Source of the DNA: a bacterium
GTDB lineage: Bacteria; Vulcanimicrobiota; Vulcanimicrobiia; Vulcanimicrobiales; SCRA01
Length of the DNA stretch: 10,389 nucleotides
Assembly: GCA_028869325.1 (NCBI GenBank)
Contig: JAGWST010000251.1
Span: forward strand, 1-10,389
Direction: 5' to 3'
A program made the position numbers and the translations under genes. A model generated the notes under the pieces. That model was not told the DNA's origin. It did no database searches and saw only the letters and a program-made list of their open reading frames with translations. Below, piece after piece: positions 1 to 6,369 of this stretch (within the stretch, counting starts at the first letter, position 1; every line of letters begins with the position of its first letter).

Positions 1-146
1 CCTTCGAGGCTCACGCCCAGGAAGCGCGAGAGCAGCACGTGCTCCGCCGTCATCGTCACGTTCGTCTCCAGCTCGCCGGACCACCAGCCCGCCGCGTCCT
101 GACGCTCCAGGAGCCACTCCACGGCCGCGCTCAAGGCACTCTGCAA
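1..146 (-). CDS. shc: Squalene-hopene cyclase, N-terminal fragment (runs off left edge)
   Basis: The minus strand carries the first 48 codons of a protein that continues beyond position 1. It contains WLLERQ, GWWSGELETNVTMTAEH and LLSRFLG, which is the typical start of bacterial squalene-hopene cyclases (WLxxxQ, then GxWxGELExNVTMTAEY). The family folds squalene into hopene/hopanol at the membrane without oxygen. The start is taken as TTG at 146 because GAGGGAG lies 4 nt upstream (157-151). A GTG at 122 is the alternative. The gene overlaps the end of hpnE by 16 nt, so it is the last visible gene of the fni-hpnCDE-shc unit and is probably translationally coupled. Catalytic DXDD and most QW repeats lie outside the window. 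The squalene-making neighbours strongly support the call. Confidence 0.88.
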   Translation of the reverse strand, partial: MQSALSAAVEWLLERQDAAGWWSGELETNVTMTAEHVLLSRFLGVSLE

Positions 147-1432
147 CGCTCTCCCTCTCGCTCGCTCTTCAGCAGTTGGCCCGCGGCGGCTCGGCCGCTG
201 CGCACGGCCGCCTCCATCGTATCCGGCCAGCCCGTCGCCGTCCAGGAGCCGGCGATCGCGAGGTTTGGCAGCGTCGTGGCGGCCCCGGGGGCACGCAGGC
301 CGGGCGGCGCGGCGAACGTGGCCTCGAGATTGCGCGTGACCGCGCTGCTCTGCAGCGCCGCGCCGCGCAGCGCCGGCACGGCGCGCAGCACCTCGCACCA
401 CGCTCGCTCCACCAGCTCCACCGTGCTGCTGCGAATCTGCTCCGTGGCGGCGCTGATGCTGCAACAGAGATAGCCTGCGCCCTTCTCGAAGATCCATTGG
501 ACCGGCGAGTCGATCAGCGCCGCGAAGTCGAATCCCGCGTGCCCGCGATCGTGCCAGAGGTGAACGTCGATGATCGGGCGCGCCCGGAACTCGCGCAGCG
601 CCGGCAGACCCAGGCGCTCCGCGTCGCCGGCCATACGCTCCAGCTGCGGCGGCGTGAGCGCGAGCACGACACCGTCGAAAGGCCGCATCCCTTGCGGCGT
701 AACGACGCCGCGCACCGCGCCGCCCACGGCGTCGAACTCCAGACCGGTCACCGGCGTCCAGAGATGGACCGCCGCCAGGCCCCGGGCGGCGGCCACGGCG
801 ATCTGCGCCAGCGGCACCGTCGAGAAGCCGAAGCGCGCCGCGAGCGGATCGCCGAGAAATGCCGTCGAGAGCACGAAGAGCGCCTCATCGGCGGCCATCT
901 CCTCCAACCTCGCGTTGAGCGCGGGCACGAAGAATGGCTCCCAGAAGCAGCGGATCGCCGCCCGATCCTGCCCGTGTCGCGCCAACCAAGCCGCGAACGT
1001 GCCCGTTTGCGCGCGCGGCTCACGCGCCGCGGCGGCCAGCGCGCGCGCGATGCCAAGCTTCGCGCCCCAGCCGAGGTGGCGATAGCCGGCGAACGAGAGG
1101 AGCAGGTGCCATGGTGCCGGCAGCGATGCGGCGCGCAGACGGCTGGAGCGCGCGTCTCTGTCTAGTACCAGGACGTCGAAACGCTCCTGAACGCGCAGCG
1201 CGTGGCCCATCTGGGCGCGCTCGACGAAGCCGATGAACTCCTCGCAGCACGCCAGGAAGACGTGCTGGCCGTTGTCCACCTCGCGGCCGCCGACCTCAAA
1301 CGACGTCGCGCGGCCGCCCAGCAGGCGGCTGCGCTCGAAGAGCTCCACCTCGCAGCCCGCTCGCGTGAGCTCGTCCGCGGCGGCCAGACCTGCCAAGCCG
1401 CCGCCGACAACCGCTATCCTCGCCAGATCCAT
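131..1432 (-). CDS. hpnE: Hydroxysqualene dehydroxylase HpnE (squalene-associated FAD-dependent desaturase)
   Basis: This 433-residue flavoprotein belongs to the amine-oxidase/phytoene-desaturase superfamily. In the HpnCDE route, HpnE reduces hydroxysqualene to squalene. The Rossmann dinucleotide motif GGGLAG is at residues 10-15, with the ribose-binding acidic residue E33 after the second strand. It is followed by the HpnE-like DNGQHVFL segment. Near the C terminus (about 394-413) is the FAD-binding AGSWTATGWPDTMEAAVRSG block, a hallmark of HpnE. The start is ATG at 1432, directly before the Rossmann strand. Extending the frame upstream would only read hpnD in the wrong frame. The Shine-Dalgarno sequence is weak, and the 19-nt overlap with hpnD suggests translational coupling. 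Length and motif order look intact. Confidence 0.93.
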   Translation of the reverse strand: MDLARIAVVGGGLAGLAAADELTRAGCEVELFERSRLLGGRATSFEVGGREVDNGQHVFLACCEEFIGFVERAQMGHALRVQERFDVLVLDRDARSSRLRAASLPAPWHLLLSFAGYRHLGWGAKLGIARALAAAAREPRAQTGTFAAWLARHGQDRAAIRCFWEPFFVPALNARLEEMAADEALFVLSTAFLGDPLAARFGFSTVPLAQIAVAAARGLAAVHLWTPVTGLEFDAVGGAVRGVVTPQGMRPFDGVVLALTPPQLERMAGDAERLGLPALREFRARPIIDVHLWHDRGHAGFDFAALIDSPVQWIFEKGAGYLCCSISAATEQIRSSTVELVERAWCEVLRAVPALRGAALQSSAVTRNLEATFAAPPGLRAPGAATTLPNLAIAGSWTATGWPDTMEAAVRSGRAAAGQLLKSEREGERCRVP

Positions 1433-2292
1433 GAAGCGACCACGACGCCCAACTTCTCCAAGCGTGAGAGCGATGCGCGGCCGGAGAGCGGCAGATCGGG
1501 GTCTCGCTCGATGCGATCGAGAATGCGCTGGTAGATGCCGGCCATCGTCTGAACGCAGATCGCCGGCCGGTGCGGAATATCCGCAGTCACCCGAATGCCT
1601 TTGGCGTAAAGCTCTCTGGCGCGCCGCGCCTCGAACGCCACCAGCTCCCGCCAGCCCTCGCTCGCTGACCCGGAGAGCAGCCCCTCCTCGCCGACGCCGA
1701 AACGCCGCAGATCTTCCTGCGGCAGATAGATGCGTCCCATTGCCGCGTCTTCGCGGACGTCGCGCAGAATGTTGATGAGCTGAAGCGCCAGACCCAGATC
1801 GTCGGCGTGCTCCAGCGCCACCGGATCGCGGAAGCCGAAGACGCGCACGCACATCCGGCCCACCACCGAGGCTACCAGCCGGCAGTACTGCGTGAGCTCC
1901 TCCCAGCTCTCGTAACGCGTGCGGTGGAGGTCCATCGCTACGCCGTCGATCAGCGCTTGGAGCTCGTCCTCCGGTATCTCGTAGCGCTCCACGGCGCCGG
2001 CCAAGACGTGCATGACCGGATCGGCGAACGAGCCTTGCATGCAGCGCCGCACGCGCTCGCGCTGCGCGGCGAGCTGGGCGTCGCGATCGCAGCGCGCGGC
2101 CCCATCGGCGACATCGTCGACTTGGCGCGCAAAATCGTAGAGCGCGTAGATGGCGATACGCTGATCGGCCGGCAGCGAGATAAAGCCCCAGTAGAAGTTC
2201 TTGGCCTCCTGCCGGGCCATGCTCTGACAGAAGCGCTCCGAGGCGCGCAGATCCCAGAGCGGCGCTTCAAACGGCTTCGAATTCGACAGCAC
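1414..2292 (-). CDS. hpnD: Presqualene diphosphate synthase HpnD
   Basis: This 292-residue head-to-head prenyl synthase of the squalene/phytoene synthase family should condense two farnesyl diphosphates into presqualene diphosphate. Two Mg-diphosphate-binding aspartate motifs are present: DDVAD at 59-63 and DVRED at 178-182, the latter inside the diagnostic NILRDVREDAAMGRIYLP. YCRLVASVVGRM (136-147) lines the active site in this family. The N-terminal ARQEAKNFYWGFISLP matches the HpnD substrate-pocket region. GTG at 2292 is chosen as the start because a perfect GGAGG lies 5 nt upstream. A GTG at 2304 is possible but is not preceded by it. The start lies 26 nt inside hpnC. HpnD rather than CrtB is supported by adjacent hpnC, hpnE and shc. 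Confidence 0.93.
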   Translation of the reverse strand: MLSNSKPFEAPLWDLRASERFCQSMARQEAKNFYWGFISLPADQRIAIYALYDFARQVDDVADGAARCDRDAQLAAQRERVRRCMQGSFADPVMHVLAGAVERYEIPEDELQALIDGVAMDLHRTRYESWEELTQYCRLVASVVGRMCVRVFGFRDPVALEHADDLGLALQLINILRDVREDAAMGRIYLPQEDLRRFGVGEEGLLSGSASEGWRELVAFEARRARELYAKGIRVTADIPHRPAICVQTMAGIYQRILDRIERDPDLPLSGRASLSRLEKLGVVVASWIWRG

Positions 2293-3118
2293 GGCGACCT
2301 CCACGCTTGAAGGGCAATAGGGTTCGCAACAGCAACCGTAGTTTCTTGGGCGTCGAGACGCGCGGGCGCAGTCGATCGGTTCGGCAGTCGACGCGCTCGA
2401 TCGCCTCGATGATCTCCAAACCACCCAAACGATAGAGACGCACCTGCCGGCGCAGCGCCGAGGGCACCATCGTCTCGAGCTCCAGGCCCGAGTCCAGCAG
2501 CCTGCGAGCGCGCTCGCAGTGCGCGTGCACCGCGCCGGCGACGCCCGCGCTACGCACCTCCCATTCCAGCAAGTACGAGCGCCCCTTCCGCGCGTCCCAA
2601 CTCACGTCTTGCGCGAAGTTGGCAAGCTGGAGGCCGATGCAGACGTCATCGGAGAGCCGTTCGGCGGCCGCATCTCTCAAACCGAAGACGCGCAGCACCA
2701 TGCGCCCGACAGGCGCGGCGGAGAGCATGCAGTAGGCACGCAGCTCCTCCCACGTGGCATAGCTCGAGACACCCTGGTCCTGGATATTGGCTTGGATCAA
2801 TGCCAGAAACGGCTCAGGCTGCAGCCGATGCGCCTCGATCGTCTGGCGCAGCGCGACCAGCACGGGGTGGATCGGCATTCTCCCCTTGAAGAGATCGCCG
2901 ACCTCCTGCCGCCAACGCTCCAACCGGGGAATCGCCGCGGCCCCGCTCTCGTCGCCCAGATCGTCCGTCGTGCGAGCATAGGCATAGATGCGCAGCAAGT
3001 CGCGGCGCAGGCGGCTCGCGCGCGGCAGCCCCGAGACGACTAGGAAGTTCTCGTAATGCCGGCGGGTGAGCAGACGGCAGTAGGCGTCTGCGGCGGCGAC
3101 CTCGCCGTATTCGCTCAT
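2267..3118 (-). CDS. hpnC: Hydroxysqualene synthase HpnC
   Basis: This 283-residue member of the squalene/phytoene synthase family should convert presqualene diphosphate into hydroxysqualene for HpnE. The HpnC-type opening HYENFLVVSGLP (21-32) precedes the first aspartate motif DDLGDE (52-57). Next come the HpnC-like ANIQDQ and YATWEELRAYC segment (about 110-130) and SAAPVGRM (133-140). The second motif, NFAQDVSWDARKGRSYL, has its DxxxD at 171-175. ATG 3118 overlaps the fni stop as ATGA, with GGAG upstream (in GGCGGAGCCCCG). The C terminus is basic (LLPFKRGGRRAVEFEAV) and overlaps hpnD by 26 nt. HpnC and HpnD are paralogues. The assignment rests on the HYENF start and the NFxQDV form of motif two, against NILRDV in HpnD. 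Confidence 0.93.
   Translation of the reverse strand: MSEYGEVAAADAYCRLLTRRHYENFLVVSGLPRASRLRRDLLRIYAYARTTDDLGDESGAAAIPRLERWRQEVGDLFKGRMPIHPVLVALRQTIEAHRLQPEPFLALIQANIQDQGVSSYATWEELRAYCMLSAAPVGRMVLRVFGLRDAAAERLSDDVCIGLQLANFAQDVSWDARKGRSYLLEWEVRSAGVAGAVHAHCERARRLLDSGLELETMVPSALRRQVRLYRLGGLEIIEAIERVDCRTDRLRPRVSTPKKLRLLLRTLLPFKRGGRRAVEFEAV
2298..2302 (-). promoter_or_regulatory. Ribosome binding site of hpnD, inside hpnC
   Basis: GGAGG on the minus strand, 5 nt before GTG 2292. It sits within the last codons of hpnC, so ribosomes finishing hpnC pass directly over it. It decides the start of hpnD against the upstream GTG at 2304. Confidence 0.7.
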
Positions 3119-4215
3119 CGGGGCTCCGCCGTTCGATCGCTCACGCGCGTCAGCCTCGCTGTGGAACGGAGCTCCGCCAGCGTGCGGGCGCCGGTGCAGA
3201 ACATCGCGATGCGCAGCGCCTCCACAAGCTGGCGTGCGAGATCCCGGGCCGCGTCTTCGCCCTCCGCGGCGGCACGCAAGAACGGGCCGGCGACGCCCAC
3301 GAGGTCTGCTCCCAGCGCCACCGCTTTGGCGACCTCCACGCCGTCGTGTATCCCACCGCTGGCGAAGAGACGCCCTCGCGGCGCGACGCGCCGCGCTTCG
3401 CGCAGGCTCTCCGCGGTCGGGATTCCCCAGCCGGCGAACGCGGCGGCGACTCGGCGGCGCCAGGGCTCGGCGATGCGGTAACGCTCGACCTCGCTCCACG
3501 AGGTGCCGCCGGCGCCGGCGACGTCGACGGCCGCCACACCCGCGGCGAAGAGCGCAAGCACGGTGTCGGGCGCCATCCCCCAGCCCACCTCCTTGACGAC
3601 GACCGGCACCTCCAAGTGCGCGCAGAGATTGCCGATCGCCTCGAGCAGACCTTGGAAACACGTATCGCCATCGGGCTGCAGCGCCTCTTGCAACGGGTTG
3701 AGATGCAGCATCAGCGCATCGGCGCCCAGCGTCGATACCAGCCGGCGGCACGCCTCCACGCCGTAGCCTCTCTTGAGCTGCACGGCCCCGAGGTTGGCGA
3801 AGAGCAAGACGCCCGGCGCCACCGACCGCACCTCGAAGGTGTCGATGAGCTCCGGCCTCTCCAGCAGCGCACGACCCGAGCCCAACCCCATCGCGAGCTG
3901 GCACTCCTGTGCAACGCGCGCCAAGCTGCGGTTGAGCAGGCGCGCCGCCTCCGTGCCGCCCGTCATGCACGAGATCAGGATCGGAGCCGCCAGCGGCCTT
4001 CCGAATATCTCCAGCGATGCATCGACAGCGGCGAAGTCCATCTCGGGGAGCGCGCAGTGCGCGAAGCGGTAGGCGTCGAAGCCATTGCCGACGCCCTTTG
4101 CGCGCACATCCTCCTCGATGTTGATGCGGATATGCTCGGCTTTGCGCGCGGAGGTCCGACCGTCGCTCTGCGCCATTGCGTCGCCGTCTTGGAGATCAGC
4201 CGAAGCTTCGCGCAT
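3115..4215 (-). CDS. fni: Type 2 isopentenyl-diphosphate delta-isomerase (FMN-dependent)
   Basis: This FMN- and NAD(P)H-dependent TIM-barrel enzyme interconverts IPP and DMAPP. With the chosen start it has 366 residues. Motifs in order: RKAEHI (24-29), SCMTGG (82-87, FMN site), ANLGAVQL, HLNPLQEALQPDGD (171-184, substrate and Mg site), VVVKEVGWGM, DVAGAGGTSWSEVE, WGIPTAESL, and ASGGIHDGVEVAKAVALGA from 285 (FMN phosphate site). All are standard for the family. The start is uncertain. ATG 4215 has AGGG 11 nt upstream. TTG 4242 has a better placed GAGGGG, and ATG 4233 and ATG 4176 are also in frame; the conserved region begins after 4176. It heads the hopanoid operon and overlaps hpnC by 4 nt, so it likely balances C5 precursors for FPP. 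Confidence 0.93.
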   Translation of the reverse strand: MREASADLQDGDAMAQSDGRTSARKAEHIRINIEEDVRAKGVGNGFDAYRFAHCALPEMDFAAVDASLEIFGRPLAAPILISCMTGGTEAARLLNRSLARVAQECQLAMGLGSGRALLERPELIDTFEVRSVAPGVLLFANLGAVQLKRGYGVEACRRLVSTLGADALMLHLNPLQEALQPDGDTCFQGLLEAIGNLCAHLEVPVVVKEVGWGMAPDTVLALFAAGVAAVDVAGAGGTSWSEVERYRIAEPWRRRVAAAFAGWGIPTAESLREARRVAPRGRLFASGGIHDGVEVAKAVALGADLVGVAGPFLRAAAEGEDAARDLARQLVEALRIAMFCTGARTLAELRSTARLTRVSDRTAEPR

Positions 4216-4278
4216 ACGTCGTTGCACCCTCATTTTAAGCAAGCGACCCCTCGCCTTGCGGCAAGCCCTGTCCTGAAA

Positions 4279-4284
4279 ATTCTA
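4279..4284 (-). promoter_or_regulatory. Possible -10 box of the fni-hpnCDE-shc promoter
   Basis: TAGAAT on the minus strand matches the TATAAT consensus at five of six positions and stands out in a GC-rich stretch. It lies about 37 nt before TTG 4242 and 64 nt before ATG 4215. No good TTGACA-like -35 box is seen 16-18 nt upstream, so this is a candidate only. Confidence 0.3.
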
Positions 4285-4422
4285 CCCATCGCGGGCGACG
4301 AGTCTGTGGGAGCGCGCGTGAACATTTCCCGCACCGAACGCCAAACGCCTCGGCGGCGGGCAGGACTTTCGTCGGGTCACGGAACACCTCGACCTGCCTG
4401 CGGGCGCCGCACGACCATTCCC

Positions 4423-4440
4423 CGTGGCCACGCTGCCACG
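4423..4440. repeat. Inverted repeat CGTGGC-N6-GCCACG
   Basis: Perfect 6-bp arms around the 6-nt spacer CACGCT. The left half also forms a 10-bp palindrome, CGTGGCCACG (4423-4432). It ends in the first bases of the next inverted repeat. It could be an operator or an RNA hairpin; no regulator family is recognised from it. Confidence 0.5.
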
Positions 4441-4455
4441 TTCCAGAAAGGAACG
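4439..4455. repeat. Inverted repeat CGTTCC-AGAAA-GGAACG
   Basis: Perfect 6-bp arms with a 5-nt A-rich centre, ending 29 nt before the ATG of the LolA-like gene. The right arm contains the GGAAC that could serve as an ECF-sigma -35 element. That would place a dyad operator directly over a promoter. It shares bases 4439-4440 with the preceding repeat. Confidence 0.55.
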
Positions 4456-4476
4456 CTCCCCATACCCGGCATCTGG
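4450..4476 (+). promoter_or_regulatory. Possible ECF-sigma-type promoter for the right arm
   Basis: GGAACGC (4450-4456), a 15-nt spacer, then TCTGG (4472-4476). This resembles the RpoE-type pattern GGAACTT-N15/16-TCTGA. A transcript would begin around 4482, only a few bases before ATG 4485. That would fit the absence of a Shine-Dalgarno sequence there and would give a nearly leaderless mRNA. It is a short, degenerate match that could arise by chance. Confidence 0.25.
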
Positions 4477-4484
4477 GTCGCCGC

Positions 4485-5165
4485 ATGTTGAGGAGACTGC
4501 TCCGCGCGAAGACGTATCTCGGCGTCCTTCTCGCCGCTGCATTTCTCTTCGGCGCAGCCGGCACCGCCGTCCCGCCGGAGACGACTCCCAATCCTCCCGA
4601 TGTCGATCACGTCATCGATCAAGTAGCCGCGCTGCACTCCGAGGTCCGCTCCTATACCTTCGACCTGCGGCTGCACATCGTGCTGCGAACGTTTCCGTGG
4701 GTGCGCTTCCGCCTCAAGGGCGCCGGCGCGTATCAGAAGGACGGCCCGTACGTGCTGGAGATCGCCAACATGCCGGGATTCGCCAAGAGCTACGGACACG
4801 TGAGCCTTGCCTACCTCGACCCGCAGACGTGGTCGAAGGATTATACCATGAGCGTCTCTCGCCGCAGCGGCGACACCGTGGTCCTCCTCTTGCACGATCG
4901 TAAGAAGAGCGCCCTCCGCGAGGCGCTGGCCACGTTCGACATGCGATCCGGGCTGCGCGAGATCGTCTGGCGCTACGACTACGGCGGGGTGATCGATCTG
5001 ACGTTCGCGCCCGACAAGGACGCGGGCTACGCGCTGCCGGGAACGCTGGATGCCGACATCGTCATGCCGCAGTACCACGCCAAGGCGCACGCGGACTTCA
5101 CCAACTACCGCGTGGTGACCGGCGGCGACCATCTTGCACAGACGAGCGAGGCGGATGGCCGGTGA
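4485..5165 (+). CDS. Exported protein, possibly LolA-like lipid/lipoprotein carrier
   Basis: A 226-residue protein with a clear Sec signal peptide: basic start (MLRRLLRAK), hydrophobic core about 10-26, and a likely cleavage after A28 (AGTA before VPP). There is no lipobox cysteine, so it should be soluble in the periplasm or otherwise exported. The mature part alternates strand-like segments (YTFDLRLHIVL, VRFRLKGAGAYQ, PYVLEIANMPGF, LREIVWRYDYGGVIDLTF, ADIVMPQYHAKAHADFTNY). This is reminiscent of the LolA/LolB half-barrel that shields lipids, but no diagnostic motif proves it. ATG 4485 lacks a good ribosome site. It overlaps the acyltransferase gene by 11 nt and heads the hpnK-hpnI unit, so a role in moving a hopanoid or acyl lipid across the envelope is a reasonable inference. 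It may simply be a hypothetical exported protein. Confidence 0.75.
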   Translation: MLRRLLRAKTYLGVLLAAAFLFGAAGTAVPPETTPNPPDVDHVIDQVAALHSEVRSYTFDLRLHIVLRTFPWVRFRLKGAGAYQKDGPYVLEIANMPGFAKSYGHVSLAYLDPQTWSKDYTMSVSRRSGDTVVLLLHDRKKSALREALATFDMRSGLREIVWRYDYGGVIDLTFAPDKDAGYALPGTLDADIVMPQYHAKAHADFTNYRVVTGGDHLAQTSEADGR

Positions 5166-6369
5166 TTCGGCGCGCCCGCTCTCGCCGCTCTGGGGCGTCC
5201 CCGTACGGCTAGCGAGCGTCGTCTCCGTCGCGCTCTACCTCGCCTGCGCATATCGCATCCGCCGCTGGGGGCAGTTGCCGGCGCGGCGCGGGCCGACGCT
5301 GGTGGTCGCCAACCATCAGCACGATCTCGACGACCTGGCCGTCGTCAGCCACCTAAACCTTCTGCGCTCGTGGCGCGACCCCGTCTACACGCTCTCCTCG
5401 CGCCGCCAATTCGAGCCCGGCTTCATGGCCCTGCGTATCCCCTGGCTGGCGCCGCTGCTGCAGCAGTATAATCCCGCCGCGCTCTTCGGCGTGCTGGGCA
5501 TGCTGCCGATCGAGAACGAGCTGACGACGCGGGCGCTGGCCAACGTCGCATGGGCCGTCCACCGCATCGCCGGCGACGTCGCTCTCTCGAGCATCTTCTC
5601 CAGCGCCGCGCTGGAGCGGCTGAGCGTGAACGACGTGCGCGCCTCGCAAGTCTTTCGCGGATCGCACTTCGCCTGCTTCCAGCGCCGGGCGCGGCTCTCC
5701 GAGGTCCACGAGCCCTACCGCTCGGCGTTGATACGCGAGCTGCGCGCGCAGGTGGAGGAGGACCTCGCACACGCGGAGAGTCTTCTGCGCCGCGGCGCGA
5801 CGATGTACCTCACGCCCGAGGGGCGCGCGACCACGGACGGCCGCCTCAACCGGTTTCGTGGCGCCTACACGCGCTTCGCGCCGATCGCCGACGTCTACCT
5901 CGCCGCGGTCAGCTTCGATCCGTTCCTTGGCCGCAGGCTCTCCATGCTCTATCGCATCCTGCCCTTGCACGCCGGCGCGGCGGTAGAGGAGGCGCTCTGC
6001 GCGGCGCGCCCGGTCACCGTCAGCCAGCTGCTGGCGGAGTGGCTGGGCCAGCGGCGTTCGCCCTTCTCGGCGGCGGAGGCCTGTGCGGCACTGAGCGGCC
6101 GGCTGCAGACGCTCCCCCCCACGCTCTTCGTCGACCCGCTCCTGCGCCGCGCATTCGAGCGCGTCGTTCGTGGCGCGCTGGCGACGATGTCGCGCATCGG
6201 CGTGCTGGTACCCTGCGACCGAGGCTTCACGCTCGCCGAGCGGCGCACGCATCGCAGCTTTCCGCACGTCGACGATATGATCGCCTACCAAGCGCGCTTC
6301 TTCGAGCAGACGCTGCGCGCCGCGAATCACCTGCACGCCGGCGCCCAGCGCAAGGCGCCGCCCGCGTGA
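5155..6369 (+). CDS. PlsC-family acyltransferase with large insertion, unknown acceptor
   Basis: A 404-residue acyltransferase of the lysophosphatidate acyltransferase (PlsC/LPLAT) type. A hydrophobic N-terminal segment (about 15-33) is followed by VVANHQHDLDDL, giving the catalytic HX4D at H54-D59. MLPIENE (116-122) resembles motif II, and YLTPEGR with E222 is motif III (acceptor phosphate binding in the family). The gap from HX4D to EGR is about 165 residues against roughly 70 in ordinary PlsC, and about 180 residues follow motif III. It therefore belongs to a divergent subfamily. ATG 5155 has AGCGAGG just upstream. An in-frame TTG at 5134 is less likely. The gene overlaps the exported protein by 11 nt and hpnK by 4 nt (GTGA). 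The acceptor could be a phospholipid precursor or, speculatively, an amino- or sugar-hopanoid. Confidence 0.82.
   Translation: MAGDSARPLSPLWGVPVRLASVVSVALYLACAYRIRRWGQLPARRGPTLVVANHQHDLDDLAVVSHLNLLRSWRDPVYTLSSRRQFEPGFMALRIPWLAPLLQQYNPAALFGVLGMLPIENELTTRALANVAWAVHRIAGDVALSSIFSSAALERLSVNDVRASQVFRGSHFACFQRRARLSEVHEPYRSALIRELRAQVEEDLAHAESLLRRGATMYLTPEGRATTDGRLNRFRGAYTRFAPIADVYLAAVSFDPFLGRRLSMLYRILPLHAGAAVEEALCAARPVTVSQLLAEWLGQRRSPFSAAEACAALSGRLQTLPPTLFVDPLLRRAFERVVRGALATMSRIGVLVPCDRGFTLAERRTHRSFPHVDDMIAYQARFFEQTLRAANHLHAGAQRKAPPA

Larger units (their letters stand above)
4216..4484. other. Divergent intergenic regulatory region between fni and the LolA-like gene
   Basis: About 240-270 bp with no credible gene on either strand. 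The open frames that cross it are shadows without recognisable motifs. It must hold the promoters of both arms. Items seen: a TAGAAT -10-like box facing fni, two abutting inverted repeats (4423-4455), an ECF-like promoter candidate (4450-4476) facing right, and a small palindrome CTTGCGGCAAG at 4255-4265. No riboswitch or terminator fold was recognised. Confidence 0.7.

Noticed and set aside
1433..1852. Possible 140-residue N-terminal extension of HpnE
   Set aside because: The extension lies inside hpnD in another frame, is Arg/Ala-rich, and precedes the Rossmann motif that normally begins the protein.
131..3118. C30 carotenoid pathway (CrtM/CrtN type) instead of hopanoid synthesis
   Set aside because: There are two different synthase paralogues of the HpnC and HpnD types, an HpnE-type C-terminal block, and squalene-hopene cyclase directly downstream.
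3119..3970. Possible long N-terminal extension of HpnC
   Set aside because: It overlaps fni out of frame and has no family similarity. ATG 3118 has a ribosome site and a standard HpnC start.
4255..4265. Palindrome CTTGCGGCAAG upstream of fni
   Set aside because: Short 5-bp arms and no further symmetry; easily expected by chance. Mentioned only as part of the intergenic region.
3346..4491. Long plus-strand open frame (381 codons) opposite fni
   Set aside because: It is antisense to a gene with complete family motifs, and its translation is low-complexity Arg/Ala/His-rich sequence with no recognisable domain. High GC makes such shadow frames common.
5550..6365. Upstream extension of the hpnK frame through the acyltransferase gene
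   Set aside because: It reads the acyltransferase in the wrong frame as Arg/Pro-rich sequence. GTG 6366 gives the normal HpnK N terminus.
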